From: Bacillus sp. B1-b2
Lineage (GTDB): Bacteria; Bacillota; Bacilli; Bacillales; Cytobacillaceae
Assembly: GCF_009183415.1 (NCBI RefSeq)
Contig: NZ_WEHU01000006.1
Coordinates: 62,001 to 126,000, forward strand
DNA: 64,000 bases
Reading direction: 5' to 3'
Shown: piece after piece, positions 27,988-39,085 of the stretch
Layout: each line of letters opens with the position of its first letter
How positions within the stretch are numbered: the first letter of the stretch is position 1
The notes under the pieces: model-generated
What the model saw: the letters and a program-made list of their open reading frames with translations, nothing else
Databases searched by the model: none
Told to the model about the DNA's origin: nothing
Made by a program: the position numbers and the translations under genes

Positions 27988-30267
27988 TTAGTTATTCTTT
28001 CCAATATACTCTTTATCAAGAGTAATCTCATTATCATATAATTGAAGCTGTAATGGATTACCAGATATAAGCTCTAATTTCACTTCTTCTGTAGTTGTGG
28101 TTACCTTTATTAAACGGTTGCGATAATTAATAGTAAAGGCATAATGGCTCCATCCTTTAGGTAGGAATGGGGCAAAGGAAAGATCTCCTGTTGCTGTACG
28201 CATTCCAGCAAAGCCATGTACAATAGCAAGCCAAGAACCTGACATACTAGTTATATGCAACCCATCTTCCGTATCATTGTTATAGTTATCTAGGTCTAAC
28301 CTTGCTGTGCGTTGATACATCTCATAAGCTTTATCTTCCATACCTATTTCAGCAGCTAATATCGAATGGACACATGGAGAAAGACTTGATTCATGTACCG
28401 TCATCGGTTCATAAAAAGCAAAATTACGCTTCTTCTCATCAAGGCTAAACTCATGATTTAAGAAATACATCCCTTGTAAAACATCTGCTTGTTTAATAAA
28501 ACAAGAACGTAGAATTTTGTCCCAAGACCATTTTTGATTAAGTGGTCGTTCTTCCTTCAACAGAGTATCTACTGTACGTAAATCCTTATCTAAGAAAGTA
28601 TCGTGCTGAACAAATACTCCTAATTCCTCATCTGCTGGATAATACATTTTATCTATAATATCCTGCCAGCTTGATAATTCTGATGAAGCTATGCTTAAAG
28701 CGTTTTTCTTATCTTCTCCTGCTTTTGCAAGAAGCTCTAATGTATATCTTAATGTCCATGCAGCAATAGTATTTGTATACCAGTTATTATTAATGTTGTT
28801 TTCATACTCATTTGGTCCCGTAACACCATGAATCATGTACTGACCTGTCTTTTTAGAATAGTGAACACGATCTGCCCAGAAACGACTGATACCTACTAGT
28901 ACGTCAAGTCCGTCATTTAAAGCATATGTTTCATCACCAGTATAAGTAGCGTAATTAAAGATAGCATGGGCAATTGCTCCATTACGGTGAATTTCTTCAA
29001 ACGTAATTTCCCATTCATTATGGCACTCTACACCCGTGAAGGTTACCATTGGATAAAGAGCACCCTTTAAGCCTTGTTGCTTTGCATTATGCTCTGCACC
29101 TGGAAGCTGTTGATGGCGATATTGTAATAACTGCTCCGTTACCTTAGGCTCAGCAACTGCTAAATACATTGGCACAATGTAAGCTTCTGTATCCCAATAG
29201 GTTGCACCACCATATTTCTCTCCTGTAAACCCTTTAGGTCCAACATTCAAGCGAGCATCTTCACCATAGTACGTAGAGAATAGCTGAAAGATATTAAAGC
29301 GTATCCCTTGTTGTGCTTCATCATCTCCACCTATCTGAACATCTGCTTTTTCCCATCTGTCTGCCCAGGCATCCACATGATCTTGCTTCAATACTTCATA
29401 CCCTTTATCTTTAGCAGATTCTACGATTTTCTGAGAAACTGCATTCAATTCTGATTCTTCCCAATCTCTTGAAGTAGTAATGGCAACATATTTTCTTAAA
29501 ACGATTGTTTCTCCCTCTTGAATGGTATTTCTATAATTATTAGCAACATACATAGATTTTTCGTTGTATGAAGAAACATCTACATTGTTTAATTCATTGA
29601 ACATGGAAGCAGAAACAGTAAATCGCGGTGTACCAAAAGGATTATCAACTGTTTTCATTTCTAACATCCCTTTGTTTGCTTCCACTTTCTTAGAAATTTC
29701 TGACCAAAACTTTTCTTCATAATTAGAATCTTCGTTTGTAACATCGCCATCAAGGTAAGGAACCAATTCCACTTTGTTTGAACCTAATAAGGAGGTAATC
29801 TTTACTTCAATCGCACAAACTTCCTTTGAAACGATACTTAAGAATCGTTCAAATTCAAATTTCAGCTGATTATCACCCTTTTCTAGTATGAAGCTCCTTC
29901 TTAAAATTCCTTCCTTCATATCTAGCTCTAGATGAAAATCTGTTACCTTGTCTTTATTTAAGTCTATTTTCGCACCATCTACATAGATGTCTACTCCAAT
30001 AAAGTTCATCGCATTTATCACTTTACCAAAGTATTCGGGATAGCCATTTTTCCACCATCCTACTCTTGTTTTGTCAGGAAACCAAACTCCAGCAAGGTAT
30101 GTACCTTGATGATGATCCCCAGAATAACCTTCTTCAAAGTTACCACGCATCCCCATATAGCCATTGCCAATGGATGTTAAACTTTCTTGTAATCGCTTAT
30201 CTTGAACCTCTAATTGATTAGATATTAACTTCCAGCTATTTATATCGAAAAGACGTTTATTAGACAT
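27988..30267 (-). CDS. Maltose phosphorylase, glycoside hydrolase family 65
   Basis: 759 residues, the normal GH65 length. It cleaves maltose with phosphate into glucose and beta-glucose-1-phosphate. The N-terminal beta-sandwich domain starts [35 protein letters not shown]. The catalytic (alpha/alpha)6 barrel includes [16 protein letters not shown] and the general-acid motif [18 protein letters not shown]. Phosphate-binding [18 protein letters not shown] and [18 protein letters not shown] follow. The neighbouring pgmB supports a phosphorylase rather than a hydrolase. Trehalose or kojibiose phosphorylase are possible within GH65, but the operon argues for maltose (YvdK-like). Confidence 0.85.
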   Translation of the reverse strand: MSNKRLFDINSWKLISNQLEVQDKRLQESLTSIGNGYMGMRGNFEEGYSGDHHQGTYLAGVWFPDKTRVGWWKNGYPEYFGKVINAMNFIGVDIYVDGAKIDLNKDKVTDFHLELDMKEGILRRSFILEKGDNQLKFEFERFLSIVSKEVCAIEVKITSLLGSNKVELVPYLDGDVTNEDSNYEEKFWSEISKKVEANKGMLEMKTVDNPFGTPRFTVSASMFNELNNVDVSSYNEKSMYVANNYRNTIQEGETIVLRKYVAITTSRDWEESELNAVSQKIVESAKDKGYEVLKQDHVDAWADRWEKADVQIGGDDEAQQGIRFNIFQLFSTYYGEDARLNVGPKGFTGEKYGGATYWDTEAYIVPMYLAVAEPKVTEQLLQYRHQQLPGAEHNAKQQGLKGALYPMVTFTGVECHNEWEITFEEIHRNGAIAHAIFNYATYTGDETYALNDGLDVLVGISRFWADRVHYSKKTGQYMIHGVTGPNEYENNINNNWYTNTIAAWTLRYTLELLAKAGEDKKNALSIASSELSSWQDIIDKMYYPADEELGVFVQHDTFLDKDLRTVDTLLKEERPLNQKWSWDKILRSCFIKQADVLQGMYFLNHEFSLDEKKRNFAFYEPMTVHESSLSPCVHSILAAEIGMEDKAYEMYQRTARLDLDNYNNDTEDGLHITSMSGSWLAIVHGFAGMRTATGDLSFAPFLPKGWSHYAFTINYRNRLIKVTTTTEEVKLELISGNPLQLQLYDNEITLDKEYIGKNN

Positions 30268-30304
30268 ACTCTTCTCACCTCATCATTTATCTGATTGACT
30301 CTTT

Positions 30305-31156
30305 TTAATAATCACGCTCTTTAAAACCTGTTCTAAAGAAAGCAAATGCAATCATTAGTACTGTTCCTAAGCTCTGTATCATAATTAGTGTAGCAACATC
30401 GAATTGTATAAACCCATATATAACAGCTACAATAGTTGGTAATCCAGCTGCATTTAGAACAATATTTGATGCTTCCTTAAATGTGCGTATATGAGTAATG
30501 TTTGATCTTTTTGTCAACCATAATACACATGCCATAAATAGGAATTGTAAAATATTCATCGCAACATATAAACCTGCTATTAAGCTCAACAAAATAGGAA
30601 GAAGCATTGCTTTATTTTGTTGATACCATATAGAACCAATATATTGCATAACATCTTCTTTATTCTCTATTTCAAAAGGATACTTTTCTTCGTTAGTTGG
30701 ATAAAACAATTGAAACCCAAATCCATTATCTTCTGCAATTAATGCATAATCCTCTTTAAAAATAATCGCATTCTTATATCCCTCAACAGAAATCTTTTGA
30801 TCTGTTCCAACCTTCTTAAATGTATTATCTACATCAACTGCTATTACATTTTCCTCATTTTTTTCTACAAACTCTTCACTCAAACCAACTAATTTACCAT
30901 CTTTTATTGTCTTAGAAGATAATTCTTGTGCAAAGTCGTCTGTAATTAGGCTAGAAGTGTTTGGAAAGAGAAATTCAAATGGAAAAATAGTTAATTTAGC
31001 CATTTGTATAGAGGTAGGCATCATCATACATGCAATTAAAAAGATAAAAAGGATAAACATCTTTGGCCATGTAAGTAAACTCTTCCCCTTAAAAGCATTT
31101 GTAGGGGTAATGATAGACCGAAAGTATTGCATTAAAAACGGTTCAGATTTCTTCAT
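30305..31156 (-). CDS. DUF1189 membrane protein of the maltodextrin operon (YvdJ-like)
   Basis: 283 residues from the ATG at 31156, six bases after GTGGAG; a longer GTG frame covers that ribosome site and is unlikely. One membrane segment lies near residues 28-50 (FILFIFLIACMMMPTSIQM), an extracytoplasmic part of about 120 residues follows, then three or four membrane segments from about 188 on. It occupies the position of yvdJ between malG and the phosphorylase gene in B. subtilis. Its role is not established, but its constant place suggests a part in maltodextrin transport. Confidence 0.75.
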   Translation of the reverse strand: MKKSEPFLMQYFRSIITPTNAFKGKSLLTWPKMFILFIFLIACMMMPTSIQMAKLTIFPFEFLFPNTSSLITDDFAQELSSKTIKDGKLVGLSEEFVEKNEENVIAVDVDNTFKKVGTDQKISVEGYKNAIIFKEDYALIAEDNGFGFQLFYPTNEEKYPFEIENKEDVMQYIGSIWYQQNKAMLLPILLSLIAGLYVAMNILQFLFMACVLWLTKRSNITHIRTFKEASNIVLNAAGLPTIVAVIYGFIQFDVATLIMIQSLGTVLMIAFAFFRTGFKERDY

Positions 31157-31253
31157 TTGTATCTCCACTCTTTTCTACTTGATTATTTCCATTTTTACAG
31201 AAAGAGGAGGGAAATCCGTACCTCCTCTATTTAACAGTAACTCTTCCTATGAA

Positions 31254-32090
31254 TTATCCTTTTGATCCCCCACTAGTTAATCCAGACACGAAGTTCTTCT
31301 GTAGGAAGAAGAATAAAACAACGATTGGTAAAGCTGCAAGTACAGCACCAGCTGCAAATAGTGCTACCTTTTGTTCACGTGGATTAGAAATAAGTGTTTG
31401 TAAACCCACAGCTAGTGTTAGTAATTCGTTAGAACGTAATAAGAATTTTGATAGTAAGAAATCATTAAATGGTGTCATAAATGCCCATAATGCCTGAACA
31501 GCTAACATTGGTCGTACCAATGGTAAGTTAATTTGTAGGAAGATTCTTAGATGCCCAGCACCATCAATACGTGCACTTTCATCAAATTCTCTAGGAATCG
31601 TATCAAAATATCCTTTCATTAACCAAACATTCATTGGAATTCCTCCACCAATGTAGATTAGTGATAGTAACCAATACTGATCAATTGCACCTAATACAGT
31701 TGCAAGAACATAATAAGCAGTTAGTGCTGCCATTGTTGGCACCATTTGTATTACAAGGAAGAAAATCAAGCTATATTTTCGACCCACAAAACGGTAACGG
31801 CTAAATACATATCCTGATAATGTGACTAATGTTACTTGAACAATCATTACTCCTATGGCAATAATGATTGTATTTTTATACCAGCTTAAATAATTTGTTT
31901 CGTTAAAAAGTCTTGTGAAATTATCTAATCCCCAATTGGCATCAAGCTTTAATGTAAATGCTGCCATATTAGTAGCTTGAAAAGCACTTGATGCTGTTAC
32001 CAATAAAGGATAAATAATAATGATAGAAAGGATTCCTAAGAATCCATACGTTAATATTCTATTTATTAAGCGTGAGGTTTTCATGTTCAT
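31254..32090 (-). CDS. malG: Maltodextrin ABC transporter permease MalG/MdxG
   Basis: 278 residues with six hydrophobic segments. The EAA loop reads [28 protein letters not shown] near residue 170, where the permease meets the ATPase. It starts one base after the malF stop codon, so the two are probably translated together. With MalF it forms the membrane channel for maltodextrins. No ATPase gene is in the operon, as in Bacillus, where a shared ATPase (MsmX) serves several sugar transporters. Confidence 0.9.
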   Translation of the reverse strand: MNMKTSRLINRILTYGFLGILSIIIIYPLLVTASSAFQATNMAAFTLKLDANWGLDNFTRLFNETNYLSWYKNTIIIAIGVMIVQVTLVTLSGYVFSRYRFVGRKYSLIFFLVIQMVPTMAALTAYYVLATVLGAIDQYWLLSLIYIGGGIPMNVWLMKGYFDTIPREFDESARIDGAGHLRIFLQINLPLVRPMLAVQALWAFMTPFNDFLLSKFLLRSNELLTLAVGLQTLISNPREQKVALFAAGAVLAALPIVVLFFFLQKNFVSGLTSGGSKG

Positions 32091-32091
32091 C

Positions 32092-33393
32092 CTAATTCAT
32101 CTCCTCATTACCAAAAGCATTTGTTTTCTTAAATGTAATAAGTGAAACTGCAATTACAATAACAGAAATAATCAATGTTACTGCTGCAGCAACAGCATAT
32201 TGCGGCGCTTGACCAGTAGTTAGTTTATATATCCATGAAATAAGAATATCTGTTGAGCCAGCGTTCCACCCAATACTTCCTGGTCCTCCTTCATTGAATA
32301 GATAAATGATAGAGAAATTATTAAAGTTAAATGTATATTGTGTAATCATTACTGGAGCTGTAGCAAATAAGATCATTGGTAATGTAATACTACGGAACTG
32401 CTGTAAAGCAGATGCCCCGTCCAGATTAGCCGCTTCATATAAGTCATCAGATATAGATTGTAGTACCCCTGTAACCATTACAAAGATATAAGGGAAACCA
32501 AGCCAACCTTGTATCATTATAAGTGCCGTTTTAGTCCAGGTAGGATCTGTTTTCCATGAAATAGCTGGTATATCAATAAGTGGCAAATGATTAATCAGTG
32601 GAATAACCTGCGCATTAATTGCCCCAATACTATCATTAAACATATTAGAGAATCCCATAATAGAAATAAATGCTGGAACTGCCCATGGTAATAAGAAAAG
32701 AATTCGGAAGAAAGCTTTTCCTTTAATATGCTTTTGATGTAAAACTACTGCAGCTACTACTCCAAGAACAATTTGTAAGGTTGTTGCTCCAAATGTCCAA
32801 ATAAGTGTCCATACTAATATTTCCATGAAAGTAGATCGATAAGAGCTTAAGAAAAAGATGTTTGTAAAGTTTTCGAAACCAACCCAATCAATTAGCTTAA
32901 ATGGAGGAATATGTTGAAAATCATAGTTAGTAAAAGCAATAAATAATGTTACTAATACTGGAAATATAATAATGAAAGCCATTAATATATAGGATGGAAA
33001 AGTAAAGATGTATGGAAATCCTTGCTCCCAAAGATTCTTTAATATATCAATAGTTTTTGTATTTATCTGTTCCCCTCTATCTCTTAATTTTCCGATTTTA
33101 TATGCGTCTATAATATTTAAAACATAAAAGAATAGGAAAATTGCCGATAGTATTAGCTGTAATGTACCTTTGATCATTAGAAATAACGAGTGATCATCAC
33201 GAGGGATACTTCCTAATGTTATTAGTCCTGTTAATGCTTGAAATCCTGTCATTGCCATCTGAATCGCAAATACTACAAAAAGAGCGAAAAATATAACTCC
33301 TTTAAATGTTTGTTTATTATAAAATTGTCCTAATCCAGGAATGATGGATAACAGGGATGCATTCTTTTTATGATTACTTGCCGCTTGACTCAT
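32092..33393 (-). CDS. malF: Maltodextrin ABC transporter permease MalF/MdxF
   Basis: 433 residues with eight or so hydrophobic segments. The N-terminal extension holds [28 protein letters not shown], and the EAA loop [26 protein letters not shown] lies near residue 325. It is 230 bp downstream of malE. The gap contains a 13-bp inverted repeat and a LacI-type operator, so malF may have reduced read-through or an internal promoter. It pairs with MalG. Confidence 0.9.
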   Translation of the reverse strand: MSQAASNHKKNASLLSIIPGLGQFYNKQTFKGVIFFALFVVFAIQMAMTGFQALTGLITLGSIPRDDHSLFLMIKGTLQLILSAIFLFFYVLNIIDAYKIGKLRDRGEQINTKTIDILKNLWEQGFPYIFTFPSYILMAFIIIFPVLVTLFIAFTNYDFQHIPPFKLIDWVGFENFTNIFFLSSYRSTFMEILVWTLIWTFGATTLQIVLGVVAAVVLHQKHIKGKAFFRILFLLPWAVPAFISIMGFSNMFNDSIGAINAQVIPLINHLPLIDIPAISWKTDPTWTKTALIMIQGWLGFPYIFVMVTGVLQSISDDLYEAANLDGASALQQFRSITLPMILFATAPVMITQYTFNFNNFSIIYLFNEGGPGSIGWNAGSTDILISWIYKLTTGQAPQYAVAAAVTLIISVIVIAVSLITFKKTNAFGNEEMN

Positions 33394-33449
33394 TGTCGGG
33401 CTTCCCCTTTCTACATTTGCATGATAGTTGCATTAATGATATTGATTGA

Positions 33450-33492
33450 TTTACCAAAAGAAATCTTCACTCTCCCCACTTCTTTTGGTAAA
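33450..33492. repeat. 13-bp inverted repeat between malE and malF
   Basis: TTTACCAAAAGAA and TTCTTTTGGTAAA are perfect complements 17 bases apart. In RNA they form a strong hairpin that could protect malE mRNA or limit transcription into malF. Confidence 0.7.
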
Positions 33493-33520
33493 CCAAATTC
33501 ATCGATAATTGGAAATTAAT

Positions 33521-33532
33521 GCAAACGATTGC
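33521..33532. promoter_or_regulatory. LacI-type operator GCAAACGATTGC in the malE-malF gap
   Basis: Same 12-mer as at 17349 in front of the GH13 gene. Likely MalR or CcpA target. Confidence 0.6.
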
Positions 33533-33593
33533 GTTAATTTAAAGAAGAAATTTCTAATTATTCTTTCGAAACAATTAGAAATTCCTTTTAGAA

Positions 33594-33613
33594 GGGAGAG
33601 TAATCTCCCCTCA
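33594..33613 (-). terminator. Hairpin after malE
   Basis: GGGAGATTACTCTCCC, a short GC-rich stem right after the malE stop codon. It lacks a long T run, so it may be a partial terminator or an mRNA-stabilising hairpin. Confidence 0.45.
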
Positions 33614-33625
33614 TTTGTCTATAGC

Positions 33626-34879
33626 TTAATATTTTTGTTCAATTGATTCTTTAATTGTTTTCACTGTATCTTCTGCAGATTCTTCTGGTGTTTTAGATCC
33701 AGATACTGCATCGAACATTAGATATTGTCCGCCATCCCATACTTCTGCCATTTGTTGAATGTTTGGCATTGGAGAAGCATTTTCAAAGTTTGCAATTACA
33801 GCTTGAGCTAATTCGTTATCAGCTGGCACTGCTTCACGAGCAATTGTATTAGCTGGGATTTCGTTTAAGTCTTCAAAGAACTTAGTTGCGTTATCGCTGT
33901 TACCAACATACTCTAACCATTTAGCTGCTAATTCTGGATCTTTCGCGTAAGAAGAAGCTACCCAAGCTTTTCCTCCACCAAATGCAGCATATTTCTCACC
34001 ATTAGGTAACGTTGGGATTGCACCAACACCATAATTCACGCCAGCTTCTTTATAAGTAGCTGCCATCCAAGGTCCATCAATAACAACTGCAGTTTTTCCA
34101 GTTGTGAACATTTCTGTAATAAAGTCACCAGAACCAGTTACATCTTGCATACCTTTTGGCCATTGATCATACCAAGTTTTAGCATATTTAATAGAATCGA
34201 TAGTTCCTTCATTATTTAATCCGATATCAGAAGGATCTGTTCCATCTTCACCAAATGCGTATCCACCATAACCAGCAATTAAACCATAGCTATAATAGAA
34301 ATCTGTCCATTTTGCTAGGAAAGCAGTATTTTTACCAGATTCTGATTCAAAAGCATATTTGCTATCGCTTGTTAATGCTTCTACTCCAGAGAAATCTGTT
34401 GGCATTTCATTGATTAGGTCTTTGTTATAGTAACCAACTAATGTTTCAATTACAAATGGTGTACCATATTGTTTTCCATCAAATGTAACTAATTTTGATT
34501 CAGCATCCGTAATTCCTTCTGGTTGTGTTGTCACTTCTGCTAAATGTCCTTGGCTTCCCATGGAACCTACTCGGTCATAAGGAGTGATGAATACATCTGG
34601 ACCTGTTCCAGCTGGACCATCTAATGCTAATGCATCAGCTTGATCAGTCATCGCCATTACAACTACATTTACTTTTGCGTCATTTTCTTTTTCGAAATCA
34701 CCTTTAATGCTTTCAATATATTCTTTATAAGAATCTCCATCCACAGAAACTGTTAATGTTTTTTCTCCATCAGATGAGCTTCCACCTGAATTTTCTTTTG
34801 TATCATTGCCGCATGCAGCTAAAGAGAAAGCTGTTAATAAAGCTACTCCAGACATTAAGTATTTTTTATAACTTTTCAT
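33626..34879 (-). CDS. malE: Maltodextrin-binding lipoprotein MalE/MdxE
   Basis: 417 residues. A lipoprotein signal ends in LAAC, with lipidated C23, after a hydrophobic stretch VALLTAFSLAA. The mature protein is an extracellular-solute-binding protein of family 1: TVSVDGDSYKEYIESIKGDFEKENDAKV at the start, DVFITPYDRVGSMGSQGHLAEV near residue 95, FGGGKAWVASSYAKDPELAAKWLEYV near 295. It is anchored to the outer face of the membrane and delivers maltodextrin to MalF-MalG. First and probably most abundant product of the operon. The promoter has a CcpA-type cre in its spacer. Confidence 0.9.
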   Translation of the reverse strand: MKSYKKYLMSGVALLTAFSLAACGNDTKENSGGSSSDGEKTLTVSVDGDSYKEYIESIKGDFEKENDAKVNVVVMAMTDQADALALDGPAGTGPDVFITPYDRVGSMGSQGHLAEVTTQPEGITDAESKLVTFDGKQYGTPFVIETLVGYYNKDLINEMPTDFSGVEALTSDSKYAFESESGKNTAFLAKWTDFYYSYGLIAGYGGYAFGEDGTDPSDIGLNNEGTIDSIKYAKTWYDQWPKGMQDVTGSGDFITEMFTTGKTAVVIDGPWMAATYKEAGVNYGVGAIPTLPNGEKYAAFGGGKAWVASSYAKDPELAAKWLEYVGNSDNATKFFEDLNEIPANTIAREAVPADNELAQAVIANFENASPMPNIQQMAEVWDGGQYLMFDAVSGSKTPEESAEDTVKTIKESIEQKY

Positions 34880-34912
34880 GAAATTTTCCCTCCTTGTTTA
34901 TCTCACATTCTT

Positions 34913-34941
34913 ATTGTAAAATCGAAACGCTTTCAATGCAA
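34913..34941 (-). promoter_or_regulatory. malE promoter with cre in the spacer
   Basis: TTGCAT (34941-34936), 17-bp spacer and TACAAT (34918-34913) on the minus strand. The spacer contains TGAAAGCGTTTCG, a good match to the CcpA cre. A further GCAATCGCTTTC sequence at 34938 may be an overlapping MalR site. Glucose repression is expected. Confidence 0.65.
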
Positions 34942-35070
34942 TCGCTTTCTCTGTGTTACCGATAACAGAATATCTCAACTATTATTTGCACCTTATCCAA
35001 TAATTATTAATCTAATGTAAATACCAACTAGATTTTATGATGATAAAAGAACATTATTTTGTCAACCATA

Positions 35071-35119
35071 TACATAAAAAGAGTCAGATTCTCCCTTATT
35101 TGCGGAGAATCTGACTCTT
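35071..35119. terminator. Terminator of treP (bidirectional)
   Basis: AAGAGTCAGATTCTCC/GGAGAATCTGACTCTT is a 16-bp perfect stem with A and T runs on both sides. Confidence 0.85.
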
Positions 35120-35126
35120 CTTATTA

Positions 35127-36560
35127 TTATCCTTTTAATCTCTTAAGAGAGATTTTACCAAAATTCCATTTAGAGAATAGGAAGGTTAAAAGCATAGGAA
35201 CAACTACTGCGACTAACATTGCTAGAGCAAACGGAACCCAAAACTGTGTTTGGATAGAAAGGATACCTGGTAAACCACCTACTCCAATAGAATTGGCCAT
35301 TACTCCTGAACCTACAGATATTATTGCTGCAACTAATGAACCACACATTGCAGCCAAGAATGGGAATCCATATTTTAAATTTATACCAAACATTGCGGGC
35401 TCTGTTACACCTAGATAACAAGAAATAGTTGCAGGAATAGATACTTGTTTTTCCTGTTCATTTTTACGATTAATAAAAATCATGGCAAGAACAGCTGAAC
35501 CTTGTGCAATGTTAGATAGAGCGATCATTGGCCAAAGCATAGTTCCATTAAATTCACTCATTAATTGTAAGTCAATAGCATTTGTCATATGATGTAAGCC
35601 TGTAATTACTAGAGGAGCATATGCAAACCCAAATACAGCCGCAAATAACCAACCAAGTGAACCAGTTAAACCTGTATACACAACATCTGAAATGAATGAA
35701 CCAATTTTCCATCCTAATGGACCTAATACTGTATGTGCAATTAATACAGTTGGCACTAAAGCAAAGAATGGTACTACAATCATAGAGATTGCGTTTGGAA
35801 CTATTTTACGTAAGCGTAATTCTAGGAAAGATAATAATAGTCCTGCTAAGATAGCTGGAATAACTTGCGCTTGATAACCAATCATTTCCACTTGAGCAAA
35901 TCCAAAATCCCAGACTGGAATTTCTTCTGCTCCAACTACTGAGTAAGCATTTAATAATTGTGGAGAAACTAAAGTAATACCTAATACAATACCTAGTATT
36001 GGAGTTGCCCCCATTTTTCTTGCTACTGCCCAGGTTATACCAACTGGAAGGAACTGAAATATTGCTTCACCTATTAACCATAAAAAGCTATCCGCTCCTG
36101 CCCAAAATTGTGAGACCTCTATTAATGTTTTTGTTCCGTCTTCCATTAAATCGATAGACCCTATTACATTTCGGAAACCAAGTATTAAACCTCCCACTAC
36201 AAGTGCTGGAATGAGTGGTGTAAAAATATCTGCTAAATGTGCAATCATTCTTTGTAGGAAGTTCATATTTTGCTTTGCTGCTTCTTTCGCGTCATCCTTG
36301 GATGTATCACTCACACCTGCAATTTGAATAAATTCATTATAAAAAGAAGCTACTTCGTTTCCAATAATAACCTGAAATTGCCCTGCCTGAGTAAATGTTC
36401 CTTTTACTAAGGAGATTTTTTCAATGTTTTCCACATCTGCTTGTGAGGTGTTCTTTAATACAAAACGCATTCTTGTTGCACAGTGCGTAACTACAGAAAT
36501 GTTTTCGCTTCCACCAATATGTTCAAGAAGCTCTTGTGCTGGTTCTCTATATTTCCCCAT
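35127..36560 (-). CDS. treP: Trehalose PTS permease, EIIBC component
   Basis: 477 residues. The EIIB domain (about 1-90) has the phosphorylated cysteine C27 in SVVTHCATRMRF. The EIIC domain (about 105-460) carries LADIFTPLIPALVVGGLILGFRN and the GITEP-like LGVTEPAMFGINLKYGFPF substrate motif. There is no EIIA domain, as in TreP, which borrows EIIA from elsewhere. It imports trehalose as trehalose-6-phosphate. Two TreR-type operators, one inside the promoter spacer, strengthen the trehalose assignment. No phospho-alpha-glucosidase (treA) or treR lies nearby, unlike the usual treP-treA-treR operon. Confidence 0.85.
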   Translation of the reverse strand: MGKYREPAQELLEHIGGSENISVVTHCATRMRFVLKNTSQADVENIEKISLVKGTFTQAGQFQVIIGNEVASFYNEFIQIAGVSDTSKDDAKEAAKQNMNFLQRMIAHLADIFTPLIPALVVGGLILGFRNVIGSIDLMEDGTKTLIEVSQFWAGADSFLWLIGEAIFQFLPVGITWAVARKMGATPILGIVLGITLVSPQLLNAYSVVGAEEIPVWDFGFAQVEMIGYQAQVIPAILAGLLLSFLELRLRKIVPNAISMIVVPFFALVPTVLIAHTVLGPLGWKIGSFISDVVYTGLTGSLGWLFAAVFGFAYAPLVITGLHHMTNAIDLQLMSEFNGTMLWPMIALSNIAQGSAVLAMIFINRKNEQEKQVSIPATISCYLGVTEPAMFGINLKYGFPFLAAMCGSLVAAIISVGSGVMANSIGVGGLPGILSIQTQFWVPFALAMLVAVVVPMLLTFLFSKWNFGKISLKRLKG

Positions 36561-36633
36561 GCTATCTCTTCCTCCTTTTCGTGTATCTTGCTAGATGTAT
36601 TAATAATTATCATTAAATAATTGCTAAAAATAA

Positions 36634-36649
36634 ACCTGTATATACAAGT
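36634..36649. promoter_or_regulatory. TreR-type operator downstream of the treP promoter
   Basis: ACCTGTATATACAAGT contains TGTATATACA, the core of the B. subtilis tre operator TTGTATATACAA. It lies about 15 bp downstream of the -10 box. Confidence 0.7.
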
Positions 36650-36664
36650 TTTGTTTACGGTTTC

Positions 36665-36693
36665 ATTATAAGTTGTATATACAGGTGTGTCAA
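36665..36693 (-). promoter_or_regulatory. treP promoter with a TreR-type operator in the spacer
   Basis: Consensus TTGACA (36693-36688), 17-bp spacer and TATAAT (36670-36665). The spacer contains ACCTGTATATACAAC. Bound TreR would block polymerase directly. Confidence 0.8.
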
Positions 36694-36816
36694 TATAGTT
36701 ACAGGAAAAAAATAAATAGCAGTACGAAAGAAAACAGGTATCAAATTTCTCTTCCACCCTGTTTTCTTTCGTACTGCACTATATGCTTATTTATAATTAC
36801 GTATTCTCTTATTAAT

Positions 36817-37482
36817 TTATACTGGCCATTTTTCTACTTGGAATGCCATATCCCAAAACTTATATTCTAATTGGCAGCTTAATAAAAAATATTCCTTCAA
36901 TTTTACTTTTCTTTCCTCATTAAGTGAGAGGGCTAGCTCATCTAATCGCTCACAGAGTGTAGCTGTAACAGTCATGGGCCCATCTCCATAGAAATGAATC
37001 CAATCATAAAAAGGATGTGTTCTCTCTGGTTGAACCTCTTCTATCAATTTCTTTCCTATCTCAATGTAAGTCCATGGACAAGGAAGTAATACAGCTAATA
37101 TATCTGCCAAATCTCCTTGATAAGCTACTGTTAACATATGTCTTATGTAATGATGGGCAGAAGGAGCCAACGGGTAACCCTGTAATTCTTCATAGCTAAC
37201 ACCAGCAACTTCACAAAAATTATTATGCGGGTGAACCTCACTATGCAGTACAAAGGAGATTTGCTCATTGAATATCGCCATATCTTCACGAGTGTCACAC
37301 TTTGCTATTGCAAGCCCATACACCTTCATAAAAGCATTTAAGTATTCAAAATCTTGTTTGACATAATGAATGAGTTGCTCCTTTTGTAGGTCGCCCTTGG
37401 CAATTCCTTGCACAAATGGATGCTCCATAATCGCTTGAAAAATTGGCTCTGCTTCTTTTCTTAATTCTTGTGAAAAACTCAT
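36817..37482 (-). CDS. tenA: Aminopyrimidine aminohydrolase / thiaminase II TenA
   Basis: 221 residues. TenA salvages the pyrimidine part of degraded thiamine by hydrolysing aminopyrimidines. The catalytic cysteine C135 is in VLLPCPWTYIEIG, FVQGIAKGDLQKEQLIHYVKQDFEYL near residue 23 is a TenA signature, and the acidic active-site residue lies in QLEYKFWDMAF near the C-terminus. It is a single gene behind a TPP riboswitch, which confirms its role in thiamine metabolism. Other thi genes are absent here, so this may be one of several TPP-controlled units. Confidence 0.9.
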   Translation of the reverse strand: MSFSQELRKEAEPIFQAIMEHPFVQGIAKGDLQKEQLIHYVKQDFEYLNAFMKVYGLAIAKCDTREDMAIFNEQISFVLHSEVHPHNNFCEVAGVSYEELQGYPLAPSAHHYIRHMLTVAYQGDLADILAVLLPCPWTYIEIGKKLIEEVQPERTHPFYDWIHFYGDGPMTVTATLCERLDELALSLNEERKVKLKEYFLLSCQLEYKFWDMAFQVEKWPV

Positions 37483-37542
37483 TTCACATTCCTCCTTTTT
37501 TAAAAAAATAGGAAGAACCTTGAGTGACTATCACAACTCAAA

Positions 37543-37564
37543 TAGCCACTCCGAAAATGGAGTG
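37543..37564 (-). promoter_or_regulatory. Expression-platform hairpin of the TPP riboswitch
   Basis: GCCACTCC/GGAGTGGC stem with a TTTT-type loop. Its 5' arm can also pair with AGTGGAG at the 3' end of the aptamer, which gives the two alternative states. No strong T tail is seen, so the exact mechanism is unclear. Confidence 0.55.
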
Positions 37565-37606
37565 GCTTAAATGAAAGAAATCAAAAAATCATCGTATGCG
37601 CCGACT

Positions 37607-37690
37607 CCACTTTCCTACGCTAGTGTGAACTAGATCAGGTTCAAAGGGTCCAAGAATTCTTGTCTCAGCCAAATAAGGCTCCCCTAGTGG
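37607..37690 (-). ncRNA. TPP (THI-box) riboswitch
   Basis: On the minus strand the order is AGGGGAGCC, GGCTGAGA, GACCCTTTGAACCTGATCT and CTAGCGTAGGAAAGTGG. These are the conserved blocks of the thiamine pyrophosphate aptamer. It lies about 125 bp upstream of tenA. Confidence 0.95.
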
Positions 37691-37821
37691 ATATCCTATT
37701 TAATTACTTCTACTTTACATGACCTCTTTTTCACCTGTCAATCTAATTGTTGGAATATACAAAAAATAAATCTTTTTAACTATTTTTATTTTACAGGAAA
37801 TTCACAAAAAAGACATAAATA

Positions 37822-37839
37822 TTGTGATAACAATCACAT
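37822..37839. promoter_or_regulatory. Rex-type operator upstream of ldh
   Basis: TTGTGATAACAATCACAT matches TTGTGA-N6-TCACAA with one mismatch. It is 250 bp upstream of ldh. Rex repression of ldh is known in B. subtilis; the same site type occurs three times upstream of nox. Confidence 0.65.
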
Positions 37840-38089
37840 GTTTTATTGTATAATCACTATATAAACAGTACTAAGTCTAAAAAAAGGGATTTCATTATGT
37901 TGGTTGCTTACCACTAAAAGGGAAGAAAAAAGTTTTTTCTTAAGTACTCTATACTAAACTTGTTCTTCCTGTATATTTAAAGGGTAAACAAAAAAGTAGT
38001 GGAAAAAGATCATAAGAAAATAAAGGAATACACCATTCATGTAGCTAATGTCCATACTAGAATAGAAGAAAAAAAGGAGTTGTATCTAA

Positions 38090-39037
<948 letters not shown>

Positions 39038-39047
39038 GCTTAAATAC

Positions 39048-39085
39048 AAAGGCCTATTGCCGCATACGCAATAGGCTTTTATATA
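39048..39085 (+). terminator. Terminator of ldh
   Basis: GCCTATTGC/GCAATAGGC stem with a CGCATAC-type loop and TTTTATATA tail. Confidence 0.85.

Noticed and set aside
33450-33492. Inverted repeat between malE and malF as a full terminator
   Set aside because: No T run follows on the minus strand, and malF and malG must be expressed from this operon, so it is listed only as a repeat.
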